A stretch of 64,000 bases of DNA. Origin: Augochlora pura. Lineage: Eukaryota > Arthropoda > Insecta > Hymenoptera > Halictidae. Numbering within the stretch: the first letter of the stretch is position 1; every line of letters starts with the position of its first letter. This document shows, piece by piece, positions 12,512 through 25,900 of the stretch. A model generated the notes under the pieces. The model was not told the origin of the DNA. It saw nothing but the letters and a program-made list of their open reading frames with translations, and ran no database searches. The DNA lies in assembly GCF_028453695.1 (NCBI RefSeq), contig NC_135780.1, positions 7,378,001-7,442,000 of the forward strand, given 5' to 3'. Both the position numbers and the translations under genes were made by a program.

Positions 12512-15500
12512 NNNNNNNNNNNNNNNNNNNNNNNNNNNNNNNNNNNNNNNNNNNNNNNNNNNNNNNNNNNNNNNNNNNNNNNNNNNNNNNNNNNNNNNNN
12601 NNNNNNNNNNNTGGGAACGACAAATTCCTTTGTGTGTTCGTACGGTAAACTTGCGTGATGAGGTGCTGTTACAATTTCCTGAACATGTTCAATTTCCAAT
12701 TCTGCGGTTAACAGTTCCTACCAAAATATCGAGTACATTCGCAGCTACCGCGTGTGAAATATAATGCGACACGAACTATATTGAGTGTTAAGATTACGTG
12801 TACCGATATAGACAATCGATTATTAACCATAGTGAAAGCGGATCACATTGTAGCTCCTGAATTCTTTTCGCATTCATCCAAGTATGTATCGCGAGAAGCG
12901 AATAGCATTGGTTTCATTCAGAAGCGTCACCGCTTTGTCGTTTGCACAATTTTTAAAGGAATCAGATTATGCGATCTTTACATTATAAAAACGTAGGAGA
13001 TGGGAAGTGATGGGAAGTCGTCAAATCGAAATTTCCTTTTTCACACGAACAAGTGAAACGTTTTAATATTTCATTGACATATTTTACGCTTTCGCTCGGC
13101 TGATCGAAGTCGACGACACCTTGAATAATACGGGCGTGAGTATGCAAGCATTCCTTCATCGAACGAAACGGCCGAGTTCGGTTTAAATGGGGATTGCCGA
13201 TCGATTTTTACATTGTATGTATGTATTATCGGTTCCCGCGAAATCAGGGATTTCTGGGAACCGCGCGTTTGCTCGTACAGATTGGAATGGTGTTTGATGT
13301 CGCCTATTTACGCGTGTCTGCCTTATTTATCGCTTTTTCTGGGTGAATCACAGATAGCACGAGCCTCCGATAACGTTGAATTTCTCAGGATCTAGACGGT
13401 GACATAACATGATACAGCGTGCACCGTAGCACACGTACTGCAACTTTTTATCAGCAATCTCCGCAAGGATAGGCTGCAGCAATATACTGTTGATACAAGT
13501 TCATCGGAAGAAGAAGCCGCTGCTCGAGCATATTCGATTATCGCAGAAAAACATTCGGTTTTTTTTTTGTTTCTGGAGCCAAGGATATGTAATCAGAAAG
13601 CTGAAGAGTTGCCATGATGTTGGAATATCGTTCATATAAACATGAAGCGAATCTACATTTCGTGACAGAAATGATAACACATTTTGAAATCTATGCGACT
13701 TAAGCAGTATACGATTAAAATAGTTAAATTATACTTTCGTGGCTTTACCTTTATATAATATTTAGTAACAGCCATCATATGACAAAGATTTATAGGTTTT
13801 GTTAAGAAATCAAATTTAGATCAGGAAAATGAATAACAAAATATATATTTTCAACAGGATAAAACAGAACCTTGGCTGTAATGTTAAATAAGTAAAAAAC
13901 ACGTCAATTGTAAAGTGTCCAATCTTTTTGTCGAGCGTAGGAGCAAAACAATGGCGTGTACGTTTCCTGAAATTCTTGAAACATTACGGAAATAATTGGC
14001 GAAGCGAGGAATGCGTATAAAGGTGCATGAAAATGCGCTAGAATCGACTGTAGAGCGCATAAATTTGATTTTCTAGTAGAACAATCTATGGAACAGAGGC
14101 CTAAAAGCATTCCATCGGAAGCATTACATATATGTATGTACTTGGAATGGAACGACTCTTACCGTTGCCGATGTACAGGGTTGCGTGAATGCACTTGACC
14201 ACTAATGCTTCTATAATTTGTTTGAACAAAAAACGATTCACTAAAAGCATATGTACGATGTTATGACACTAACCTGGAATTATATTCGTTGGGAATGTTG
14301 TATAAAACTTGGTGAAATCTAGTATTTTATGACCTACGCTAGATAACTACTTCACCAGGGCGAATGAGGATGTCAGAAACTTCAGACACGTCTTTATGGA
14401 AACGGCGTTCTAAAAAATAGTAATAAGTGTGCTGCAGATCTTTATGCGGAAGAACAATTTTCCGCGTCAATTATAAATTACTGGAACCAAAATAAAAGTT
14501 GGTTTAATAATTTTATTAAATTGATGATCACCAGGCTGCAAAGTTTTATGCGGAATAAGAATTGTACAAGCTGATTATATAAGAAACTTCAATCTGATAA
14601 AAACGTCTTCCTTTTTTTAATCATTTGAATAAGTTGCATACATTAGAAAGGCATTCTTCGTTCTTCTAATGTCTTCTCAATTTTTTATTTAACCTACTTA
14701 TGTTAATCGAAGGTGCACAAAACCGACAATTTGATAATTAATTAACCTTTTTTGGAAATCGACCATTTCCGTGCATTGTTGGACGCCTCGCGCTCGCGAC
14801 GACTCACGCAATCGAATCGTCTCGCACGGCTTTACGACGCCGCTAAACGTGTTTCATTAACCAAATCAATCAACATTAAGAATCGTAATAAACGACGAGG
14901 CAAAAGTAGAATATAATAAAGCCACTGAGAGCGAAACAGGCAACGGTTCCGCATTTAATGTCGCGAACCTCTCAGGGTTTACAGCTCCACTGAAATTAGT
15001 TATTCAGCACCGTAATGATGCCAGGAATCGCGCGTGTGTCGAAACGCGGTGCCACGTGCTCACATTCCGGCGGATCAATTAAACATCTAACCCATTGACA
15101 TTCGAGATTCGCGTACTCGAAGTGAAGAAGAGGGGAAGTGCGAGATGGAGCGAGGGAGATGAGTAGGAGGGAGAAAGAGAGAGGGAGTTCGTTAAAGTAA
15201 TCCCGCCATTATCGTAAAGTCAGTCCAGCGAATCTTATTCTCCGCGGCAAAAACAGGGGGAGGCCACTTCCTGTTATCCGTTCCCCAGAACCGGCGGGAG
15301 ATGGTCGCTGGGAAAAGGGTCATCGGATGGCCCTGAGCTCGGGGTCACCCGTCTCGGAGGATGTCTGGACGTTAATTAAAATGTGCCGCGCATCTGGCGA
15401 TGCTACGCAGACTTCAGCTCCGTTTCGACTTCGGCTCCGGCTTGGGCTTCTCCTTCTCGGCTTCCACCTCTTTCGTCGCCTCCTTCTCCCGCTTTTTCGC

Positions 15501-15658
15501 GTTCCCCGTCGTTTCCTTTCAATCCGTTCCCACCTTTTCCCTTTCTTTCCTGCTTCCTTCCCAGGCAGTTTGCATCTCGTTTCTTCCTGATGTCGCAGTT
15601 TCTTACGTACGTGCTTGCTCGCTCGCTCGCTCGCTCGCTCGTTTGTCTGCTCACTCGC

Positions 15659-15692
<34 letters not shown>

Positions 15693-18600
15693 GTGCGTGC
15701 GTACGATCGCACGTAACGAGAATCGCAACTTTGAAGCCAACAGAACAGAGCAATGTGACTTGGACGACAGCTGCCGTTTTGTACACACGACCACTCGCTG
15801 CTGAGACACATGCCGAGGATATGTCGTCACTTCCTGCGAACCACCGGAGTCCCTCGCTGTCAAACAGGCCTGAAACGGTTTCGGTGGTTTTGCTGTACAC
15901 TGGCAGCCATCGGTTGCGAATTATCCTGGACCGTTAGCACGGAGACAGATACCCGACCAATCCACGATACCACCGATAGGTTAATTACGAAAGATCGATC
16001 TTCGTTTTCGCCGACGACGCTTCGATCTCTTATCTAAGCTGCTACGCATGCCTTCTTATGGTTAGTCGAAGGGAATAGGGCTGAGTTTGATCGGGGAACA
16101 GGTTGCCCGACAATGAAAACCCAGTGATACAGGTTCGCGATGCACACGCGGTGCACACGCGGTGCACCGTGCACTTCGGCTGCGGACATTTGTCGTTACG
16201 GCTTATCGATTGCCGGAGATGGAAGGTTTTAGGCGATGGCTTGCTTGGTTTTTAATTAACCCAAATTAATACGTTTTAACAAAAAATTATAAAGTTTAAG
16301 ATTTAATTTTTATTTGCTGAATTTCACGAAATATTTAGAACGCGTGCTCCACGTTGCCTGCAACCATACACATTTAAATCTCGATTTTCCATTGAAAAAT
16401 ACATTGGATTAAAAACTTGGATAAAAGAATTGCGTTATAAAGAATTTCAGGTAACGTACTTATTTTCTGAAGGATCGTGAGACTTTTGGTGGCCTTTTAA
16501 CGCCGTGTTTATTTTGAAACGAAACCACGCTGCACAGGTTTTCCATGTGCCCATCTGCACGCGAAAATGTCGGCTCACACATTGACCCATTTAATCATTC
16601 CCACGCGAATAATGACATTTCAGTGTACAATAAAATCCCTGATGCTACCACGCGAACACCACCTGTCGCATGGGTGTACGCGTTCGTCCGCTAGTAAATG
16701 CAACGGGGATATGTTGTCACTTCCTGCTGGCGACGTCACGCCTTCGCAAACTACCGGCTTTATTTTCGCGTCACCACAGGTATTTGTCAGACTGCACCGG
16801 CTACGCATGACCGTTTTGCTCCATAAACTGCCCGATAATGCTTTGCTAAATATGCGGACCACTCGATCGTGATTTTTTCCCTTAGAATTTCGGTGACTCG
16901 ATCTCATTTTTGAAACCTGCAGCATGTGATATGTATCAAGTATAATACTAATATGATATGATCTAACTTGTGCAACGAAGCGTTGGTTCGAACGTTAAAA
17001 ATAATTTCCCACATCCCGTGCTGATGTGTGTCCACATGACTCATCAATCAGTTCTTTCAAACAGTTCAAAGTCCTTCGGGCGACGAATCATCTAGTGGCG
17101 TTGTCCCCAGCAGTCATTCCAGGAAAATAACTTCGATCGACGATGCTCCATATTGTCGCTTCGTGAGAGATACTTGGTTTATTGGTTCTGACTACTATAA
17201 TTATTTGGGATCTTCACGCAAACATACATGCTTTGTATTAATATGCATATTAGACACAATACTTGTGCACTACCACCATTTAATGAACCTTACAATCTAG
17301 AGCTGAGCTGAGCAACCCGAATCACGTAGGGCACATGACAGGGCAGCTAAGGGCAAAGCGCTTCATGGTGGGCTCGGTCCTCATTCGTAGCCCGTAGCTG
17401 TGCCCAAGCCCCCGTAATGATTCAGGTTACCCAGCTCTGGTTTAGAGAATACAAGACAGATTTTCAATTATTTCAATAATCAATACCAAAATTTCTATAG
17501 TATTAAAAATATTATAGAGTAATATAGAAAAAAAGTGGCAATGAATTTTCACGCAATATCATAATTGTAAATAATAATTTCACGTCGCTATAATACATGA
17601 ACGGAAAATCACGTACCACAGTAAAAAAGAAGATTTAGGGTTATTGTAAGACGGTCTAGGGTCTACGACTGGCTTAATTTGTCCCTGGGGAACACGCACG
17701 TGGTGTTTGTCTCGTGAAACCAAAGATCTCGCTACCGATCATTCTATCCTGTCGGTTCCACGTAAACGCGACCGAAATTTAGCATGGATGGCGCCTTTTA
17801 TAATTAGACTTAGCCTCCCAGGGTTCCGTGGTCGTGGTCCGAACGAGTTCTTAACGCGGACTCCGACGCTATTAATAAAGCAATTATAAGGGCTACGACC
17901 GGTGCTGTTTCTTACTCGCTCATGAACCTGTTACTCTCGATTTGACGTCTCCATTAGAGCTTTTAGTTGTTAATGGAGATATCTAGTGCAGTGGAATCCG
18001 TTTTATCGGTGCTCCGATGACGAAAGGTATCTAGAGACGTAGGGTATCTAGAGATACAATAGTTTTACTGATAGTACAATTTTTAGGGATGACCGTTTTA
18101 TTTAATGTTATTTTTATTTATAATTGCAACTTGCAAACCGACGTCCAAAAAATGACAAAATCTGGCGTTTCCGCGAAGAAAAAAAAATTTAGCACTATGT
18201 TTCTTATTCCCGACCACGAGAGGCCTCACGTGGTCGTTTCCACGAGTTCGCGACTCGAATTCGACCCGAATAAAAAGCTCCTTGTCTCGCGTGTATCCTT
18301 CTCCCCTCTATTTGATCCCTCGTTCTTCTACTACCACATGAGTTGTCCGAAATTCCATGCATACCATCGAATTGGAACCCAACGTACTTGTTACATCTGT
18401 GCAAAAAATACAAACAACAAAATTTGATGATAGTGTGACGAATTAACTTCGTGGTGTAAAACTTGAATTGGCAAAATAAAGAGTTAAATTGTGCTAACAA
18501 CTGACATTCACCTTGAAACTGATATTCGCAGAACAAAGTTGAAGATTTGTTATCCTTTTTCGGATTTATTATTCAAATTTTACTCAAAGATATTTCATTT

Positions 18601-19959
18601 CTCTAATAATACCATCGTACGAATCACATTAAGGGAGTTATATGTGAATGAAAACAACGAGCTCTCAATTATTATGAATGTATTCATAACAGTCGATTGA
18701 CTCGTGGTCCACGATACACTACATCGTGTTACCTCAGCGACAAACAACGAACGACTGCCCCCCGAACGCAACAGCAGAACGGGTCACGCCAGAGAAACAG
18801 CGGAAGATCATCGACAATCGACAGTCAAGGGTCTCGCCCGAGCCTGTAAAGCGATCGATCGTCCACCAAGCTCAAACGAGGCCCCGAAAGACAACAACTG
18901 ACTACGAGACAAAAAAAGCACGTAGACCACCTTGCAGTACCATGACTTCTACAAAATATCTAATGACAAAGATAATGTTAATACCCTTACACGCAACTCT
19001 TACACGAAAATCCGCGTAATTTTATTTTCGGATCTGTAATATTGCGGCAACTTACCATTGAAATATCTGTCTACTAACTTGATTGATATTGCGGCGTCGT
19101 GCGATCGTTACGTCGGCAGTAGGTGGTGGATTACACACGGCAGTGAAACGTCTCCGTCATGATTTCCGATCGCGGTCATAAAAACGCTGATGTTGTTTGG
19201 TATTGAATTTCGAGGTACGCAACACTGCACGGGAAGAACTTCGAATTGGCAGGACCGCTGAATTACAATAAGAGTAGACTGATAATAAACTGCCGGTTGA
19301 AAACGTATCCAGAATATAGTGACGCTATAGATATCTTGATTACCGTAGCCAAGTTTATATAGCTCTGAGCATATTACAAATTCATATCAATATTATCGTG
19401 TGCGTAGAACAATTTTTAATCACGATTCATGAATATTATTATCTAGTATCAATTAACTTAGATTACTAATTTCTCAAAGTGAAACACGTGAAATCTATAA
19501 TAAATATCGCGGAAAAGAGTTCGCATGGCGATGTTGTGCAACCGCGATGAAGAAGATTAAGTGTACTTTTGTCAGTCTTTGAAACGTAACCTCTCACTCT
19601 GCATTCGTTTTTAGTCTCGTGTAACAGGGTTTCGTGTTACACGAGACATTGCTGGAACTTAACTGCCGTGTTATGCGAGGATTACGCCCCCTTTATTGTG
19701 AACTTGTACAATGTAATTACGATGCTCATTAACACGGTTTTCGTAAGCACACGGAGGTGCCCGTTTCATGGTATAATTCATCGTCTATGTGAAGAACGGC
19801 CATTTAGATATTTTCTTTCTGACACGAAACCATTGCAAAAATGGATCTAATAGAGGTTCTTTTGCAATCGTGTCAGTATACCTTGTCATATTCAGGAATC
19901 AATGGATGGTGACAATTCATATCGCAAACGAAGTACATATGTAGTGCGACGATATATAT

Positions 19960-19990
<31 letters not shown>

Positions 19991-22900
19991 TACATACGGT
20001 ATATATATAGTATACCATCCATCGATAGTGTTTGTAAACGCTTTTGTCAGTTGAGAAATGTACACCGTGCTTCATCGAGTCATTGTTTAGGTGCTAAATG
20101 TAATCGGTACACAGCTGATTTTACAGAAGTTGCCGTAGTAGAGACTTTCAATCTAAAAGAGAATAATTATTGCAAGATTTATTTATGGTATCAGCGAAAG
20201 TAAATGAAACTTATCGTTTAATAAACGTATTAACTATTTTTCCATAAACTAACTTCAAGGGAACTTGATATAAACTCAATCTGTTAGGATAGAAATGAAA
20301 GAGACTGGCCATCTTTTGGCTTCTGATTTTGACCATCTCAATAGGTTAAGTCCTTTCTAAACTGCACAATTAATTCTACCGCTTAAATATGAATGACACA
20401 TCAGTCAGCGTATTAATCAAGAAATTATCTATTGAAACACTTAAATTTCAAGTGCTCCACTCAGAAGCTTCGTTTGAAATTGATTGGTCAGTTTTGGAGT
20501 TATCTATGTTGGAAATGCTGAAACTTCAAACTCTACTGTATTAAATAATCTGTAGTTTCGAAAATTCGATTGTCAAATATCAAGAATAAATTTTCAAACA
20601 ATTGTGCTTTTTGTGTAAACAAAGGGAAAACCACTTTTTCGACGCATGTTTTACTGACGCATCTTACAACAAATAAATGCTACAGCGACCAATTTTTTTG
20701 TTATTAAATCAACATGAACGCGGAGAAAGATAACAAAATTAGAATTCACGACATCTTTTATAACCTATGAATATAATAAAATAAGTCTTGGTAATAACGA
20801 CCAGTAACATATTACATCACAATATAAATCAAGGTATTCTATAACGACGTGGTCTGCAACGAATTAATTCGTTATAGGATGTTCCACTGTACGTGAAAAT
20901 AAAAGATTTGACCAGATACTAACGAAAAGAGATCTTCTATTGTCTCCGCGTTGGGTTTCGTTGAAAATAAAATCGAGGACTGTGAGGTATAATGCCAAGG
21001 TTGACTCGATCTAGGTTTATACGGCTCTCGGGTCTCACGAACACGCGAGCACAAATTTCTAGCAGTATTCGTAACGCCCCTTTGATCGAGGAATCGTGGG
21101 CTAGCGGGTTCGCAGAGAGCTGCCGCCGAAAATAGAGAACCGGGTCAGCGTGCATTGATGAGAACAAGCCTTAGCATTCCCATGGAAGGCCCCCTGGCCG
21201 CGTGCTTCTCGTTCTATTTCGCCTCGATGCCATTAAAAGGCCCCTATCTGTTCTTTGTCGAGACGAACAGATCCCTATCAGTGGGATAGGGCCGAACAAC
21301 CACCTGTTTTCATTTTACCGTTTCATTTTCCGACGATTCGTTTCGTAGTTCGCTCGAGAATACTGGTTGTAATCATGACTTTCCGATGGCTGCTGATCAT
21401 GCCACACGTTTCAAGGTGCGTCGTTGTGATTTCTTTTACTTGCGATCATGGTATTCCGTAAGATTATTCGGACAAATATTTCACTTGCTTTTCATTCTCT
21501 TATGACCTAACGGTTTCATTATTTAACTAATTTAGTTGTAGTTTAACTAACTTATTGCTGCAGTCAACAAAAATTCTTGCAGATCGCTTTAGAAAAATCT
21601 GATGAATATGAAAATTGAGACAATTTTGGACAATTCAATTGGGGCAAACTATCTCGAACAAAGGCAAACACCGAAGACCTATTACCTTTGCAGAAAAGCA
21701 AATTTAAGGACGCACTAAGAATGTGATAATTGACCCTAATATTTTCGTTATAATACGCAGATTTGCGTAGTTTGACGGTTAATTCGATGTCGAGGAATGG
21801 TAGTTTATACTCTGAACATCTCACGCGACTAATGCCAGCGTCGACCGGAAGGCGCTTGCGCACATTCGCAAAGATATTTTCATGACAATTAAAGACTATC
21901 GAATTTGCTGCACGAAACGTGCCGAAAGCGTGTCATTAGTGTCGAATTTAGTCGGTGCACGTCTCAAGTGTTTATCGAGACCTGGAGGGTCTCCGGCTCC
22001 TGATGGCCAGCAATTTTTTTGAATACGTTTGTACACCTTTTTCTTCTTTTCCTGCGGCCCTTCGTTTTTGCCGACCTGAGAATCGATGCGAAACGGCTGT
22101 GTATTCTCACGAAATGCACGTCGTCGCCGTCGGCATGCTCTGATTTTCCACGAAAATCATTTCTGCAAATTACACGCCCCACACACTGCAGCACGTTAGT
22201 CCTTAGAAAATTTTGTTTGTTGGGTCAAAACTCTGTTCATTGGGTCGACAATCATTAAAATTCCAGTACAAATGTATGTTAAAACTAATCGTTTATACAA
22301 ATTTTGATTGTTCTAGCTCTTCACGATATAGAGTGGAGCAAATCGAAATATTTCTTGAAAATCTATATGCTTTAATACTTTATACTCGCAGGTATTATTG
22401 TATAAATTTCATTTGAATTTTGTCAGATTCGGTTAGTGTGGCGCAAGAGTAGTGGCGCCGCGTCTACTCGTAATTTCGTGGATATTTCACCTAAAGATAA
22501 GTAGGTTTAACGAATATTCATCTCGAAGAGAGCTGCTGCCCATTAATTCGGAGGAAGCAGAAAGAGAAACGCAGGACACCCAGCGAAGACACTCTTCCGT
22601 TAGACTTCGGAATTAATACGTAAATTAATTAAAAGTCGCTTTGGGTCCAGGCACGATTACTTTTTAGCAGATGGCAAAAATAGCATGCGAACTGTCGACC
22701 CCATTACATACAACCCTGTATTCATTTTCGTACGGTCCCGGAAGTGAGAAATCGAGAGACGGAGGTACGAAATCTGCCAAACTTCGTGCTGCGTCACATT
22801 TATCGTGCGATTTTTTGTTGTTGTTGTCCCGGGTGTAGATGCGTTGAAGATAAATTTAGATTTATCGTGTCGGGCCGTGCATACAGGATCGCATTTTTTT

Positions 22901-25900
22901 CGGTGGCCGTTGCGAACCGTCTGCACCGATCTTTCCTCGAATCAATGATCTTGTCTGAAGGTGAAAAAGTCAACGTCTTTCGACTAATCCTGCTTTGGTA
23001 AACATACACGCACTTGTGCCGTGTACGCGGACTACAATGTACGCGTGGGTGTGAACGTTCGATTCTTCCTTTGTAGGCGAGACATCACCGTTTCGTAGAA
23101 ATCACGTGCCAGATTGTCCAAGTACGATATCGCGTTGACCTTGGCATTATAATTTTCGCCCGATCGCTCTCAAACTTAATCATTGAACGACCAACGGGAC
23201 TACCGAATACCTCAGATCCATCGAAAAAACTCATCGAGATGAACGGAAAAACCGCGTGAAACGTACGTTTCTTCACTCGATCGTACGTCAAGCAACTTCG
23301 AATACACGTTCTATTTCTTCGCGACTGTTTAATGCTACAGAAATGCTTCCCACTGCATTCCCAGTTTCATTTTACAGAAATTCTTGTAAGGACGTGTATG
23401 TGTGTGGTAAACTCGTTAAGATCTAAAAGACAGCTTTGCGCTGCAACATTGTGAGTCGACGTGCTTTTCTAATACGGTATTATCTTCATCCACATGTACA
23501 GTTACAGGTTGTATGTACCTCCTCCGAAGATCACTAATACGCTACTGAAACCTAAATCAACAATGCGTGACACACAGGAAAATGCAGATTAGAGGAACGC
23601 CCACTATGTTGATACGCAAACATCCTGTCCTGTCCTGTCCTGTCGTTTGGTAGCACCCTTATGGTATTACATATCCTTGGTGTCTTACTATAAGAGAAGA
23701 GAGCGACGTGTGTAAATATGCTAATTAATATAACGTGAGGGCCAAATTTCATCATCGAGTTACGTTACGTTCAGTTACGATTTCATCGTAACCTTGTCCA
23801 ATAGTATTGTACAAATGTTTAGACACTGAACCTTCAATAATTGGATGGCTGTTATTCCGACATTCTGTTATTAGAATGTTATGTTATTTGATGATTGTGT
23901 TCCATCTGCGAATAGTAGACTATGTACCAGTTTTTATTTCTAAACTCCTTTATATTATGCATCATATAGAATGTTTGCGTTCTATTACAATTGCGAATCA
24001 TGCTAACTTTTATATTAAATTCTATTACAGTGGTGTGCATAATTAATATATTCCAAGTAACTTTTACATTTTTATTCATATTTAAACAAGAATCAAAAAT
24101 ACTAATATATTTGTATATTTCTATTTTCTATTATTTTTAATATGAAAATATATTTATATATTTTTAGTTTCTGTTATTGCCAATTCAAAGGGTATACAAA
24201 TAGTACATGTTGTTAAGTTTTCGTTTAAATATAATTAAACATGTAAAATACTAATTTAAAATACTAATTTACATAACTCTGGCAAGGCAGACTCAAGTAA
24301 ACTGTTTCCCGGGCAGGGTCGTGAAAATTCGCACGCGGTCACCTTCCAGCTCGTCGACGACTCTTGTGTCTTCTAAAAAGACCTTGGCACGATTCGCTAG
24401 GCAACGAAGCGACCGAGGCTAGGCTTTCTAGTTTCTAGTCTCTGTTCCGTCGCTTTCTGTTGGCCACAATGAAACCGGAGGAATCGTCTCGCTTCTGTTA
24501 CGTAAAGACCGCGTTCCTTCGTGGCGCTTTAGCCGAGTCAATGACAAGAATTCATCGTTGTCGTCGTCCATCGTCGAGGTCCGTGGCAATCGGCGACGAA
24601 GCCCTCGGGACTGCCTGCCGATACCTTTACTTCATTTATCACATGCTACTTTGTGGAACCGGGCAGTTTCCGGTCGCGTTTCACCGTTCGGATACTATTC
24701 TCGGAGAAGCTGCCACGTTTTTGACCGGGGCGCTATAATTGACTGACAGAGGGCCGCCAACGCGGTAGCTATGTTAGCAGTTTTTATTTCAACCGCGACG
24801 GTAATATATTCGGACGATGGCGTTAATTATCGATGCCGGAAGGGACCGGAGGGACTGCTTGAGACGTCTCTCGGTCTTCGGCTTCGATTATTTTCAAGCC
24901 GCGGCGATGCCAGTGACGAAAGAGCAAAGCATATCGAGGCGATAAACTGCTCTGACAGATTCCAGTATCTTCGGAACTATTTGGATCAGCGTCCATGCGG
25001 CGCTAGTAAATAAGATACGAAGTCAGATTTATTGGTGTTCTGTAATCACGGGGGAAAGATACTGGTGTAGTTGCTGGAATTTGTATCCCTTACGGTCCAA
25101 CCTTTATAGTTTTCGAATGACTAGACTAAACCTTTAGTTTTCACACACATTTTAAAGCATATCCTATAAAATCAACGTGATCAATTTCTACAAAATGGTA
25201 TTTGCAAATCATTGATAGGTGTACAGTAGCACTGTATAGATATTATAGATCTCCCTATACGCTTGCGTCGTGAAACTAAGCTAGTTATTTCTTATGAAAA
25301 AATCTTCATAATTTTAACAACTTTTAAATACAAAATATGAAACATTTTGTTCTCCACGGTGAGTTTAACGTTAATTTTTCGTTTGTCCTACAAGTTCCGA
25401 AAGTTCTACGAAAATCGAAGCCTTCGTCCGTCGTCCTCCATCGTCAATGTTTCCAGGGTTAACGCCTGAAAAAATGTTCCGAAAGTTCACGTCCGCTTAC
25501 CAACCCGTAAAATTTCTGACAATGAAACCATGAACGAGTTTCACGTTTCTCTTTGTTCCTTTCTCATTCCCTTGCTTTTTCCTCATGTAGTAGCTGTCCC
25601 TCTTTCCCTTCGTCACTTATCACAGATCCGCTCCATGCCTTCCGCATACTTCCCCCTGCTCGCGAAAACACGTGGGTTCAGTTCTACATGATAAGTTAAA
25701 TGTAGTTGTGGCACGTCAAACATTATGTACCGTGTGGTCATCAAATACCGACCTCGGTGGATCTTGCGTCATTGACGTGACCGATGCCCATGAATGAACC
25801 GTCGCGTCGAGCCGAACCGGGTCGGGCCAGGCCGGGCCGGGCTGCACGTGTAGAATCCCGCGAGCTCTCATCGGCATTTAAATACGATTTAAAGCGAACG

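Noticed and set aside
12391..12699. Open frames spanning poly-T and the 100-N gap
   Set aside because: The N run is counted as open sequence; there is no evidence of coding.
15320..15811. 163-codon Arg/Lys-rich - strand frame
   Set aside because: Low-complexity translation of a polypurine and tetranucleotide repeat region, with competing frames on both strands.
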